In this document: piece after piece, positions 25,865 to 34,558 of the stretch
Layout: each line of letters opens with the position of its first letter
How positions within the stretch are numbered: position 1 is the stretch's first letter
Source of the DNA: Candidatus Limnocylindrales bacterium
Lineage (GTDB): Bacteria > Moduliflexota > Moduliflexia > Moduliflexales > JAUQPW01
Length of the DNA: 64,000 nt
Reading direction: 5' to 3'
Assembly: GCA_035559535.1 (NCBI GenBank)
Contig: DATMBG010000039.1
Coordinates: 1 to 64,000, forward strand
The notes under the pieces: model-generated
What the model saw: only the letters and a program-made list of their open reading frames with translations
What the model was told of the DNA's origin: nothing
Databases searched by the model: none
Translations under genes and position numbers: made by a program

Positions 25865-27337
25865 ATGGATCAAATTAAAAAGATTCACATGATTGCCATA
25901 TGCGGTACAGGTATGAGTTCGCTGGCTGGTATGCTGAAGAGTTCGGGATATGAGATTACGGGATCTGATGATAATGTCTATCCACCGGTCAGTACGCAGT
26001 TGGATAAATTAGGAATTCCCTACTTTAAGGGCTTTAAGCCTTCCAACCTGGATCACCACCCTGATCTGGTCATTGTAGGAAATGCCATGTCCAGAGGTAA
26101 TCCCGAGGTAGAGGCTATGTTGGATCGGGGGCTTAAACATACTTCTTTTCCCCAGGCCCTCTCCGACTTCTATCTCAAAGACAAACATCCCATTGTAGTA
26201 GCCGGAACCCATGGAAAAACCACCACCTCTGCTGTAATCGCCTGGACGCTGGAGTGTGCTGGCCTAGATCCTTCCTTTATGGTGGGTGGAATCACCAAAA
26301 ATTTTCATAGTAATTATAAACTGGGTTTGGGAAAATATTTCGTGGTTGAAGGGGATGAATATGATACGGCTTTCTTTGATAAAACCCCTAAGTTCCTCCA
26401 TTATCGACCCCGTTCGGCCCTTATCACCAGTCTGGAATTTGACCATGCCGATATCTATCAAGATTTAGATCAGATTCGGGAGGAATTTAGAAGATTCATC
26501 AGGTTAATTCCCCAGGATGGCCTTTTAGTAGCCTGCATAGATGATCCTCGGGTTCGGGAACTGGTTCAAAAAGTGAGGGTACCCTTGGAAACCTATGGAT
26601 TCTCCCGAGAGGCCCAATGGAGGGCAGAGGATTTGAAATTCTCTGAAAAGGGAACCGAATTTACCATCTATCGCGGAAAAGAGGTATTTGGAAACTTTTT
26701 CACAGGTACCATGGGCCGTCACAATGTCCAAAACCTGTTGGGTTCGGCGGCACTCCTTGCCGGATTGGGACTTTCCGCCAAGGAGATTCAGGAAGGATTA
26801 GAGACTTTTCAAGGTGTCCGAAGACGTCAAGAGCTGGTGGGAAACGTGGGAGATGTTATCGTTCTGGACGATTTTGCCCACCATCCTACGGCGGTTCGAG
26901 AAACCCTTCAAGCAGTAAGATCTCGATACCCCGGTAGACGGTTATGGAGTATCTTTGAACCCAGGAGTGCTACCAATCGACGTAATGTCTTCCAAAAGGA
27001 ATATGTCCGGGCTTTTAAAGAGGCCGATATTGTTATCATAGCCGATGTTTATCTTCCTGAGAAGGCTCCGGAGGGAGCTCGTTTCTCCCCGGACCAACTG
27101 GCCGAAGATTTGACCCAGGAAGGTAAAAACGCCCGGCATATTAGCGGAACAGATCAAATTATAGCCTACGTGATGGAAAGAGTCCGGCCCGGAGATGTGA
27201 TCCTCTGCATGTCCAATGGTGGATTTGATGGGATTCAAGGAAAACTTGTGAAAGCCCTCCATTTAAAGGAAAACCTGAGGTCAGGGCTGCCGGAAGATAC
27301 CAGGAAGTCCAGAGACCGGGAGGCAGGAACTCTTTAG
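25865..27337 (+). CDS. mpl: UDP-MurNAc:L-Ala-gamma-D-Glu-meso-DAP ligase
   Basis: Mpl attaches recycled murein tripeptide to UDP-N-acetylmuramate, bypassing MurC/D/E. It has 490 residues with the Mur-ligase architecture: N-terminal UDP-binding GTGMSSLAGMLKSSGYEITGSD, central ATP-binding GTHGKTTTS near residue 115, and the metal-binding FVVEGDEYDTAFFDKTPKF stretch characteristic of Mpl. The C-terminal domain includes FAHHPTAV. Its presence implies meso-DAP peptidoglycan and a diderm envelope with recycling. It is 51 bp downstream of the serine hydrolase, so probably cotranscribed. Confidence 0.95.
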   Translation: MDQIKKIHMIAICGTGMSSLAGMLKSSGYEITGSDDNVYPPVSTQLDKLGIPYFKGFKPSNLDHHPDLVIVGNAMSRGNPEVEAMLDRGLKHTSFPQALSDFYLKDKHPIVVAGTHGKTTTSAVIAWTLECAGLDPSFMVGGITKNFHSNYKLGLGKYFVVEGDEYDTAFFDKTPKFLHYRPRSALITSLEFDHADIYQDLDQIREEFRRFIRLIPQDGLLVACIDDPRVRELVQKVRVPLETYGFSREAQWRAEDLKFSEKGTEFTIYRGKEVFGNFFTGTMGRHNVQNLLGSAALLAGLGLSAKEIQEGLETFQGVRRRQELVGNVGDVIVLDDFAHHPTAVRETLQAVRSRYPGRRLWSIFEPRSATNRRNVFQKEYVRAFKEADIVIIADVYLPEKAPEGARFSPDQLAEDLTQEGKNARHISGTDQIIAYVMERVRPGDVILCMSNGGFDGIQGKLVKALHLKENLRSGLPEDTRKSRDREAGTL

Positions 27338-27378
27338 TATTTTTTTGTCAAATTTTACAGTAACTGCTAGGTTCTGCC

Positions 27379-27418
27379 CTCACCCACGGCCCCTCTCCCA
27401 CAAGGGGCCGTGGGTGAG
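27379..27418. repeat. 16-bp perfect palindrome after mpl
   Basis: Arms 27379-27394 (CTCACCCACGGCCCCT) and 27403-27418 with an 8-nt loop, no U tract. Similar palindromes are widely dispersed in environmental genomes. It may act as a transcription barrier between mpl and the convergent lipoprotein gene. Confidence 0.75.
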
Positions 27419-27495
27419 AGGGAGCAAAGTACTGCGTGTTTACCGTTAGTTAGAAAAAGGTACTTCGTTAGCTGATTTGGATTGTTAAATCTCGA

Positions 27496-27921
27496 TCATT
27501 GAATATCTAAAACCGCCGAGACGATATTGCTGGTACCTCCAGCATCTTTCACGTAGAGATTAACTTCGAGTTGTGAGGATCTGGGGGTAAAGGAGTTGAC
27601 AGGGACAGGTATATGGAGGGTTTTGGGAGCTCCGTTAACTCTGAAAGAGATAGGAGAAAGAGAAGGCCCGTTGGTGATAAAGATGTGAATCGTTCCAGAG
27701 GTTATTCGCTCAGAACCAGGTGTATAATCAGTAGTCAGGGTTACAATCTGTCCAGGACTGGCCGGATTCGGGGTAATGGTCAGTGAAGATAAAGACGGGG
27801 GAGCAGCAACCGAAGGTGGAGAGTAGGGAAGAGGACCCCTTAAGCCACAGCCGTAAAGAATCCCTGGAGTTATCCCGATAAGAATCCAAAACAAAAGGTT
27901 TTTGTTTATCTGTCGCATCAT
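27496..27921 (-). CDS. putative lipoprotein
   Basis: A 141-residue secreted protein. A basic N-terminus and a hydrophobic stretch lead into a lipobox ILYGC with Cys near residue 25, so it is probably a lipid-anchored protein. After a Pro-rich spacer (about 28-45) come beta-rich Ig-like residues (SSLTITPNPASPGQIVTL, then VNLYVKDAGG) typical of bacterial Ig-like or cohesin-type modules. The function is unknown. The SD GAGG lies 7 nt upstream and a strong promoter lies on the minus strand at 27987-28015. Confidence 0.8.
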   Translation of the reverse strand: MMRQINKNLLFWILIGITPGILYGCGLRGPLPYSPPSVAAPPSLSSLTITPNPASPGQIVTLTTDYTPGSERITSGTIHIFITNGPSLSPISFRVNGAPKTLHIPVPVNSFTPRSSQLEVNLYVKDAGGTSNIVSAVLDIQ

Positions 27922-27986
27922 GGGGTAACCTCATCATTTATGTAGGTTAGAAGTATTCAAATCTCAGTCGCATCTTTCAGATAAAC

Positions 27987-28015
27987 CTTATAAAATAAAG
28001 CTTTCTATTTGTCAA
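27987..28015 (-). promoter_or_regulatory. strong sigma-70-type promoter for lipoprotein gene
   Basis: On the minus strand TTGACA (28010-28015), a 17-nt spacer, TATAAG (27987-27992, 5 of 6). It would start about 55-60 nt upstream of the lipoprotein ATG. The divergent glycerate kinase gene starts 23 nt past the -35. Confidence 0.8.
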
Positions 28016-28037
28016 GTTTATATCGAAGGAGAGAAGT

Positions 28038-29372
28038 ATGAAGATCCCATCACGCTTACGAGAAAATGCCCTGGCTATTTTTAAGGCAGGACTTCAAGCT
28101 GCAGACCCTTTAGAAGCTATTCATCGCCATGTCAAACGGATGGGCCTTAAGCTTCAGGTGGGCGAAAAGGTTTACAATCTTTCAGATTACGAGAGGATGT
28201 ATGTAATCGGAGGAGGAAAAGCCGGAGCTTCCATGGCCCGAGCCGTTGAAGATCTTCTAAAAGGTCGAATTACGGCCGGGCTTGTCAACGTGAAGTATGG
28301 GCATTTAGCCGATCTGGAGGTTATTCGGCTCAATGAAGCAGGTCATCCTATTCCCGATGAGGCAGGGGTTCGAGGCACTCAGGAAATTGTGGATCTGGCG
28401 CGTCAGGCCGGAGACAAAGACCTGGTCATTTGCCTCATTTCTGGAGGTGGCTCGGCCCTTCTTCCTCTTCCTGTTCCGGGGATCACCCTGGAGGAAAAGC
28501 AAACGGTCACCAAACTTCTATTAGCCTGTGGAGCTACCATCAATGAGATAAACGCACTGCGAAAGCATATCTCTCAAATTAAAGGAGGTCAACTGGCCCG
28601 AATCGTTATGCCGGCAACCCTTATCAGTCTGATTCTCTCCGATGTCATCGGAGATCCTCTCGACGTCATCGCCTCAGGACCCACCGTACCCGATGAAAGT
28701 ACCTTCCAAGATTGCTGGCGAATTCTTGAGAAGTATCAATTGGTGGATCGGGTCCCTCACTCTGTTCTTAACCATATTCGTGGAGGTTTATCCGGTCGGA
28801 TTGCGGAGACCCCTAAACCCGGTGATCCTGCCTTTGCTAAAACTCAGAACCTCATTGTCGGTAGCAATTTCCTGGCCGTTAAAGCAGCCGCCCAAAAAGC
28901 TAAAGAACTGGGTTATAACACCCTGATTCTCTCCTCCTTTGTGGAAGGAGAGACCCGGGAAGTAGCTAAAGTTCATACGGCAATCGTCAAAGAGATTTTA
29001 AACTCCGGTAACCCTATTCCTCCTCCCGCCTGTATCATCTCGGGAGGGGAAACTACCGTGACCCTCAAAGGAGAAGGATTGGGTGGAAGAAATCAGGAGT
29101 TTGTGCTGGCTGCCGCTTTAGATATAGCCGGTTTAAAAGACGTGGTAGTACTGAGTGCTGGAACCGATGGAACCGATGGCCCCACCGATGCAGCCGGTGC
29201 TATCGCCGATGGATCTACCGTGCAGCGAGCCAAAGAGTTAAAGCTGGATCCTTTTAAATACCTCCAGGAAAATGATTCCTATCACTTTTTTCAACCCCTT
29301 GGGGATTTGATCCTTACAGGACCTACCAATACCAACGTGATGGATTTACGAATCATGCTGGTAGGTACTTAG
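28038..29372 (+). CDS. glycerate 2-kinase (MOFRL family)
   Basis: A 444-residue class II glycerate kinase (DUF4147 plus MOFRL domain) that makes 2-phosphoglycerate from glycerate. Marks are YVIGGGKAGASMARAVE near residue 55, LISGGGSALLPLP, the NALRKHIS segment, and the C-terminal MOFRL segment with GTDGTDGPTDAAGA. It probably serves glyoxylate, serine-cycle or photorespiration-like carbon salvage. GGAGAG precedes the ATG. The last base of its stop is shared with the GTG of the next gene. Confidence 0.94.
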   Translation: MKIPSRLRENALAIFKAGLQAADPLEAIHRHVKRMGLKLQVGEKVYNLSDYERMYVIGGGKAGASMARAVEDLLKGRITAGLVNVKYGHLADLEVIRLNEAGHPIPDEAGVRGTQEIVDLARQAGDKDLVICLISGGGSALLPLPVPGITLEEKQTVTKLLLACGATINEINALRKHISQIKGGQLARIVMPATLISLILSDVIGDPLDVIASGPTVPDESTFQDCWRILEKYQLVDRVPHSVLNHIRGGLSGRIAETPKPGDPAFAKTQNLIVGSNFLAVKAAAQKAKELGYNTLILSSFVEGETREVAKVHTAIVKEILNSGNPIPPPACIISGGETTVTLKGEGLGGRNQEFVLAAALDIAGLKDVVVLSAGTDGTDGPTDAAGAIADGSTVQRAKELKLDPFKYLQENDSYHFFQPLGDLILTGPTNTNVMDLRIMLVGT

Positions 29373-29947
29373 TGGCAAATTCCTTGGAAAATATTCCCAT
29401 GAGAAGGCTGGTTTTGGTCTCCCTTGTAGGGATTCTTCCTTATTTTTGGGAGATAAGGTATCCTGATTCGGGAGAGATTTTGCGGGATAAGTTAGTTCAG
29501 GCAGGTCCTGTCCAGCCCAATATGCCACAGACCTCGCCCCCTCCACCCCAGGCCCCTCCTCCCCTTCCAACCCGACCCATTAAACCTCAAATCCCTCTAC
29601 CCATTCCCCGTCCCCGGATCGTACCGATCCCTCCGGCCATGCCAGGGATCCCGGCAGACTTCGAATTTCTGTTAATCCCCATAAGAACCAACCTTCTCAA
29701 GGCAGGTTTCAATTCCAGAAGAGGTAATATCCGGGTGGCCAGCCTGCGTATTCGATCCGTCATAGCTGAATTAGACCTGCTCCGGCAGTGGTTCCCGGAT
29801 ACGGCCCCTCAAATTCAACAGGCTCAAAGTAACCTGAATGAAGCTCTACGGCTTTTGGATCGAAACAGACCCGATGAAGCGGTCAGAATCCTCCGGGAGT
29901 CCGAAAAAAATCTCGATTCGATCCTGAAAGGGGATGATATCAGGTAG
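29372..29947 (+). CDS. proline-rich hypothetical protein
   Basis: A 191-residue protein I do not recognise. It has an N-terminal hydrophobic stretch (about 10-25, possible signal anchor), then a Pro-rich segment (about 48-90, QTSPPPPQAPPPLP and PIPRPRIVPIPP), then an alpha-helical C-terminal domain (about 95-191) with heptad-like Leu spacing (NEALRLLDRNRPDEAVRILRESEKNL). It may span the envelope, with the Pro-rich part acting as a spacer. The GTG start overlaps the glycerate kinase stop by one base; an ATG at 29399 is an alternative. Confidence 0.6.
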   Translation: MANSLENIPMRRLVLVSLVGILPYFWEIRYPDSGEILRDKLVQAGPVQPNMPQTSPPPPQAPPPLPTRPIKPQIPLPIPRPRIVPIPPAMPGIPADFEFLLIPIRTNLLKAGFNSRRGNIRVASLRIRSVIAELDLLRQWFPDTAPQIQQAQSNLNEALRLLDRNRPDEAVRILRESEKNLDSILKGDDIR

Positions 29948-31913
29948 AAATCTTGAATCGAATCTCTTGAAAGGTTTTTTCAAGGCTCTCTAACCGCTGG
30001 AGGGTGGTCTCATATTTTGTGAGGAGTATTTCAACCGGTCGGAGGATATGATCCTCTAAAGATTTGAGAATATCCTTCTGAACCTGTTCTCTAAGTTTAT
30101 CTTGCTCCCTTCGAATCAAATGGCGAATTCTCCGTTTTAGGACCAAAGCTTCTATAAAGTAGCTGAGCAGAGGAACTGAAATTAAAGAAAAAATCAGAGA
30201 TTGAATGTGGAGAAGGATCTCGTCTAAATGGATTTCATAAAGGGAGATTCGACTGATATAGGATAAAGCCGGAATCCCGACGGCAGCCAGGGTAGCCAGC
30301 AGAGGAAACAGGTGTTGTCGAGATCTCCATTTCTCCCATCCGGATAGTTGGGTATAGCTTTCTTTTAAGGAGGCTTTTAATTTTTCTTTTTCGGTCTCTA
30401 AAAGTTTTTTGATTTGATCCCGGTTAGGAGGATGGATAGGTGTACAGGTATAAGGGTGGGTGGACGTATGGGAAGTCGCTCCCATACGTCCATATTCCCC
30501 TGTTCCTACACTCCCGTATCCCCCTACTCCCCTACTCCCACTTTCTGAGAATACGCTCTCCCATTCTTTTTTAATATCCCGCAGAAGGGTATTCAGGCGA
30601 TGATAAATTGCACCTAAATCCATCAAGGCCTCCCATTTATCTAAATAAACAGAGACATCTTGAAAATCTTTTTCCTGACCCTGTCCGGAAAATGTAGCTG
30701 CAAATTCTTGTAAATAGCCTTTAAAGTCGGAGGTTATCTGGCGTAGGAGATAAAAAGGGGAAAATAACCGAAATTTAAAACTGATCATGAACCCCAGAGG
30801 ACCTCCCATGAGGAGATCGATGCGATTCATGAAAACATCCTCCAGGGTTCTCCTAAAATCTCGAGTAAATAATGGATCTACGACCCGATCCTCTACAATT
30901 TTAGGGATACTGGCCAGAGAACCCATCCCAGCCCGGTCAGGGGAACTTGTTTGGGGCCTGTCGGAGGGTTTTAGACTTGCCTCGGTTAATAAGTATCGAC
31001 ATTTCTGGATCATTTCCCATCCCTTTTCAAAATGAAGCAGGGTTTTTAAGTCGAGGAAAAGGGAATGAATATCCTCTAAAAACTTTATCTGACCCATCTG
31101 CTTCAAAGTGACCTGATCCCGAATCAACTTTTCGAGTTGACCGAATTCATTTTCGCTAAAATCCTTTGCTTCTCCTTGTTTACTCTGGAGAGCTCGCTTT
31201 GCAGAAATCCGGAATATCCGATTTCGGGGTAGGTTGGGATAGCCTTCTTCTTTCAAAACTTCCAGGAAATGATCCACAATCCTTTCTAAACTTTCTCGGG
31301 CCTGTTTGCGATTCGGTTTATTTTCCAGGAGCTCATCGATTCGATTAAAAACAAAAATAAAGCTCTTTTGATAATTGGCTAAAACCGATAAGTACTTTTC
31401 ATGGAGGACCTCATCGTTATACTTTTCATGATCCACCATCCAGATAACGATGTCGGCATGGGGAATCATTTCATTGACTTGTTGAGGATGTGAAGGTTCG
31501 TCGCTATCAATGTCCGGTAGATCTACCAGAACTACCTCTTCCAGGGAGAATTCTTTGTGGGAAGAGATCTCATCCCGGCCAGGATGAAAGAAGGGATACT
31601 TTAAAATCTGATCGATCCGTTTCTGATGGCAGAAAAAGACTTTATGATCCGTGAATCCTCGCTTCGCGGAACTTTTAGAAATAACTTTCCCGGCAAGGGC
31701 ATTGATTAAAGCAGATTTGCCAACCCCGGTCCCTCCAATGAGGGCTATAAATAAAGGCTCGTCCAGAGCGTTCAGCTTCTCTTGAATAGACCGGACCTTC
31801 TTTCGAAATAGTTCCAAAACGGCAGGATCCGGCCGGATAAAGTCCAGTTCATTTACGAACCTTTCTAGATCGTTGACCAGGTCCTTGAGATGGTCTTTGA
31901 GTTTACTTTGCAT
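29940..31913 (-). CDS. dynamin-like GTPase A
   Basis: A 657-residue dynamin-superfamily GTPase: P-loop GGTGVGKSALIN near residue 60, G3 VDLPDID, and G4 NRID in place of NKxD. Long coiled coil follows. A pair of C-terminal hydrophobic helices (about 530-590, including LATLAAVGIPAL and FSLISVPLLSYFI) probably insert in membrane. Residues about 456-492 form a Gly/Ser/Thr/Pro-rich insert encoded by a palindromic repeat. A second, related GTPase gene lies 64 bp upstream on the same strand, as in bacterial dynamin pairs that act together. The 3' end overlaps the convergent proline-rich gene by 8 bp. The role is probably membrane remodelling or repair. Confidence 0.88.
   Translation of the reverse strand: MQSKLKDHLKDLVNDLERFVNELDFIRPDPAVLELFRKKVRSIQEKLNALDEPLFIALIGGTGVGKSALINALAGKVISKSSAKRGFTDHKVFFCHQKRIDQILKYPFFHPGRDEISSHKEFSLEEVVLVDLPDIDSDEPSHPQQVNEMIPHADIVIWMVDHEKYNDEVLHEKYLSVLANYQKSFIFVFNRIDELLENKPNRKQARESLERIVDHFLEVLKEEGYPNLPRNRIFRISAKRALQSKQGEAKDFSENEFGQLEKLIRDQVTLKQMGQIKFLEDIHSLFLDLKTLLHFEKGWEMIQKCRYLLTEASLKPSDRPQTSSPDRAGMGSLASIPKIVEDRVVDPLFTRDFRRTLEDVFMNRIDLLMGGPLGFMISFKFRLFSPFYLLRQITSDFKGYLQEFAATFSGQGQEKDFQDVSVYLDKWEALMDLGAIYHRLNTLLRDIKKEWESVFSESGSRGVGGYGSVGTGEYGRMGATSHTSTHPYTCTPIHPPNRDQIKKLLETEKEKLKASLKESYTQLSGWEKWRSRQHLFPLLATLAAVGIPALSYISRISLYEIHLDEILLHIQSLIFSLISVPLLSYFIEALVLKRRIRHLIRREQDKLREQVQKDILKSLEDHILRPVEILLTKYETTLQRLESLEKTFQEIRFKIST
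30437..30545. repeat. palindromic repeat inserted in-frame in GTPase A
   Basis: Contains 12-bp perfect inverted arms (30461-30472 and 30481-30492), flanked by CTCCC-TAC-type units like those in intergenic palindromes. It is a low-complexity, in-frame stretch of the GTPase A gene coding for a Gly/Ser/Thr/Pro-rich segment. Confidence 0.65.
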
Positions 31914-31977
31914 CGAGAAGGCGGAAGGTGAGAGGTCCGGTAAGCCTTCCTTTCACCTCTTATCTGGTTCCTTTCGC

Positions 31978-33990
31978 CTAATCCTTTTCGGCCTCCAGCC
32001 GTTGTATAAAGGGTACGGCCTTTGTTTTAAGGAGGCTTACATGAGCTGCCAAACGATTGATGTTTTCTAAATCTTTTTGATACTCTTGGATAAACCTTAT
32101 ATAGCGTTCTTTTCGTTTGTTTACTACATTTTTGAAAATATCTAAGTATCTTTCCCCTCCGGCAACCATAAACCGTTCCAGTTCTTCTTTTCCCCAAAAT
32201 TTAGTAACCAGCCAATCCCATACCCAAGAAATTCCGGCTGCAGCGGCGGCTTCTTCACCGGTGATGGTTCCCCCCTTGGCTCCAATATAAATGAAGAGAA
32301 GTAAAATAAGTATTAAAATGACACTATCCATCAAATTGATCCACACAGAGCCAACTTCCCGAAGGGCTTGTATTTTGGAGTGCACCTCCCCTTCCAACCA
32401 CTTCTTAAATTGGGTGACTTCCTGGTTATACAAGGTATAGATTGAGTCCGAAGCGTGAGGGGGTTTGAGAGGATGGGAGTGTGGAAGTAGAGGGGGTGGG
32501 GAGGTGGGGAAAATAGTGTCTGTATTCCCAGACCTACAGACTCCTACATTTCCAGACTCCCCTGCTCCTTCCAGACTGGATCCAATACAGCTTTCTTTAA
32601 TCAATCGCTGTACATGGTCTTCCACATCTCCCAGGTGGCTCATCAGAATATTGAATTTCTTATCAAAATCCCCCTCGATAAAATGCTCGATGGCATCTCG
32701 ACTTCTTTGGAGGGTCTTTTCTTCCTTACCGAAGATGCTCTTAAACCATTCCCAAACCGTCTTAACTCCCTTTAAAAGAGCTACATTCAGGGATCCGATG
32801 AGACTCGCCAGGTTTTCTCGAATCAAATTGATAACCGCACGGTTATTAAGCCCTCCCACGAGTTTAATTTCATTGATCATTGCTTCGGTAGTAAGGCGAA
32901 AATCTTTTTCAATTTGACTTTCCAGGCTAAGAAGTTCCCGTTGCTGTTCCTGGAGGTGGGCAAGCAGGGCTTCTAACCGCTCAATCAGATGATCCAGGGA
33001 TCTGGAGACGAGTTGAAACTTAAACTTCCTTTTCTCTGCCGGATTCAGAAAAGTGTTAAAAAATTCGTAAAACTCATCTCTAACTTTTTGAGAAAGCTGT
33101 AGAGGATAATTCTCCGTTTGGGGTTGTTCCCGATCTATATAGAAAATCCTTTCTTCTAAAGGGGATCCCTGGATTCTTGAACGGGAGCCGGTAGGGTCCA
33201 TCTTTGGAATCCTTCCCTTTTCCCGTAAGTGTTCCTTGAAATCTTCTATAAGTCCCTCGGCTTTATGCTCGGGAGTAAGCTTATTAAGGACAAAGACGAC
33301 AGGTTTTCCCAGGCTTTGGAGGTACTGGACATCCTCCCAGAGGCGGTTATCGGCATACTTTTCTGTGCTGAATATAAACAGGATTAAGCTTGCGATATGG
33401 AACAGGTCATGGGCAACCTCCTTGTTTTGAGCCTCGGTGGTATCCACATCGGGGGTATCCAGTAGAGCAAAATCTTCTGGGTAGTCAGGCCGTTGGGAGG
33501 GATACAGGATAATTTTTCTAGGAAGAGATTTTTGTTTGTCCCTGGAAGACCTTGTGACCCGATTTTCAAATACTTGCAACATGACCTGTTGAGACACGAT
33601 CTTCTCGTACGGTTCCAGGAAATCTTTTCGATTAAAATAAGCCGTTTGGGAAGGATGGTGGTAGAGGACCGGGATCGAAGTAGTCGGTCTTAAAAGGCTG
33701 ACCAAACTTGCGATCTCGCCTGCAAGGGTGTTAAACAGCGTCGATTTCCCGCAACTCGAGCCTCCGGCAAAGGCGATGATAAAGGGCATGTTAAAGTTAC
33801 TTAAAATAGAGGTCACACCTTCCAGATCCCGAGAACGAATTTCCGATAACTCCTCCATTTTTTTTAAATAATCTGGATAACCGGGCAGAAAGTAAACCCT
33901 GGTGAGATCCTCGATGATTTGATGGAGAAGCTCAAGGATTCCCTGTCTCTGTTCTTCAAGTTCTATACTGGGTGATTTAAAAGTATTCAT
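31978..33990 (-). CDS. dynamin-like GTPase B
   Basis: A 670-residue dynamin-superfamily GTPase. The P-loop GGSSCGKSTLFNTLAGE is near residue 76, G2 RPTTS follows, and G3 is DTPDVDT. The G4 motif is NKLT, lacking the usual Asp, so nucleotide specificity may be relaxed. A transmembrane helix (ILILILLLFIYIGAKGG, about 560-580) lies near the C-terminus. Residues about 468-511 are a Gly/Pro/Ser-rich insert from a palindromic repeat, near the equivalent place in GTPase A. It is first of the pair in the operon. Confidence 0.87.
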   Translation of the reverse strand: MNTFKSPSIELEEQRQGILELLHQIIEDLTRVYFLPGYPDYLKKMEELSEIRSRDLEGVTSILSNFNMPFIIAFAGGSSCGKSTLFNTLAGEIASLVSLLRPTTSIPVLYHHPSQTAYFNRKDFLEPYEKIVSQQVMLQVFENRVTRSSRDKQKSLPRKIILYPSQRPDYPEDFALLDTPDVDTTEAQNKEVAHDLFHIASLILFIFSTEKYADNRLWEDVQYLQSLGKPVVFVLNKLTPEHKAEGLIEDFKEHLREKGRIPKMDPTGSRSRIQGSPLEERIFYIDREQPQTENYPLQLSQKVRDEFYEFFNTFLNPAEKRKFKFQLVSRSLDHLIERLEALLAHLQEQQRELLSLESQIEKDFRLTTEAMINEIKLVGGLNNRAVINLIRENLASLIGSLNVALLKGVKTVWEWFKSIFGKEEKTLQRSRDAIEHFIEGDFDKKFNILMSHLGDVEDHVQRLIKESCIGSSLEGAGESGNVGVCRSGNTDTIFPTSPPPLLPHSHPLKPPHASDSIYTLYNQEVTQFKKWLEGEVHSKIQALREVGSVWINLMDSVILILILLLFIYIGAKGGTITGEEAAAAAGISWVWDWLVTKFWGKEELERFMVAGGERYLDIFKNVVNKRKERYIRFIQEYQKDLENINRLAAHVSLLKTKAVPFIQRLEAEKD
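32455..32585. repeat. palindromic repeat inserted in-frame in GTPase B
   Basis: Units such as GGGAGTGTGGAAGTAG and CAGACTCCTACATT form imperfect inverted repeats in frame within the GTPase B gene. They encode a Gly/Ser/Pro-rich stretch. The base pattern matches the intergenic GTGTGGGAGTGTGG-type element at 17.8 kb. Confidence 0.6.
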
Positions 33991-34558
33991 CAGGGATTGA
34001 GTAAGAAATTTATTTTCTTTTAAATAAAAAAGGCTGCTTAACCCGCCATCAGGCTTAAATGATTGTAATTATAATATAACACAGACATTTTCTATCGCCA
34101 TATTAAATTTAAAAACAGATCCTATCCCTTTGCAGAATGGGGCCTTCGTTTCCAGGCCTTCTCCAACATCCTGGACTTAAAGTAGTCCCCGGAGAGCTCC
34201 CATGGTGTAACCGGATCTGGGACCGGTCGTTCCGGTGGAACTTAACGGGTTTAACCCTTCCCCCGGGGTTTGATAACCTCGATTTAAAGTCCCTGAATCT
34301 TATCCCAACCCAGGAATCCTCGAGGGGTTAGGGAGCTATTTAAAATTTTAGTTGCAAGATCGGTAGTTTTTTACCGTTATGATAAAATCTTGACAGTTTG
34401 AGAGAAGCGGGTTTACACTCTTTCCTGAGATTAAAGGGGTTAGACACGGCCTGGAAAGTTCTATCTTTGAACTTGCTTAGGGACCCGAACAGGTTAGAGA
34501 TTTATTATAGAAGGTTGAAAATTTTCCATTTAATCTGTTTTAGATAGGAGGTTCTTTC
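33991..34558. other. 568-bp divergent intergenic region upstream of proS
   Basis: The stretch between GTPase B (leftward) and proS (rightward). The left 120 bp are AT-rich with a TATAAT on the minus strand but no clear -35. A central, more GC-rich stretch (34140-34330) has short complementary segments (ACCGG/CCGGT) and could be a structured leader, but I find no T-box core (AGGGTGGNACCGCG). A promoter for proS is at 34390. Nothing else is recognisable. Confidence 0.5.
34390..34419 (+). promoter_or_regulatory. candidate proS promoter
   Basis: TTGACA (34390-34395), an 18-nt spacer, TACACT (34414-34419, 4 of 6). Transcription would begin about 130 nt upstream of the proS start. Confidence 0.55.

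Noticed and set aside
34137-34331. 64-codon open frame in the proS upstream region
   Set aside because: No SD site, no recognisable domain, and the residue content looks like non-coding GC-rich DNA.
33991-34558. T-box riboswitch upstream of proS
   Set aside because: GGTGGAACTT near 34230 resembles part of a T-box, but the AGGGTGGNACCGCG core and a terminator are absent.
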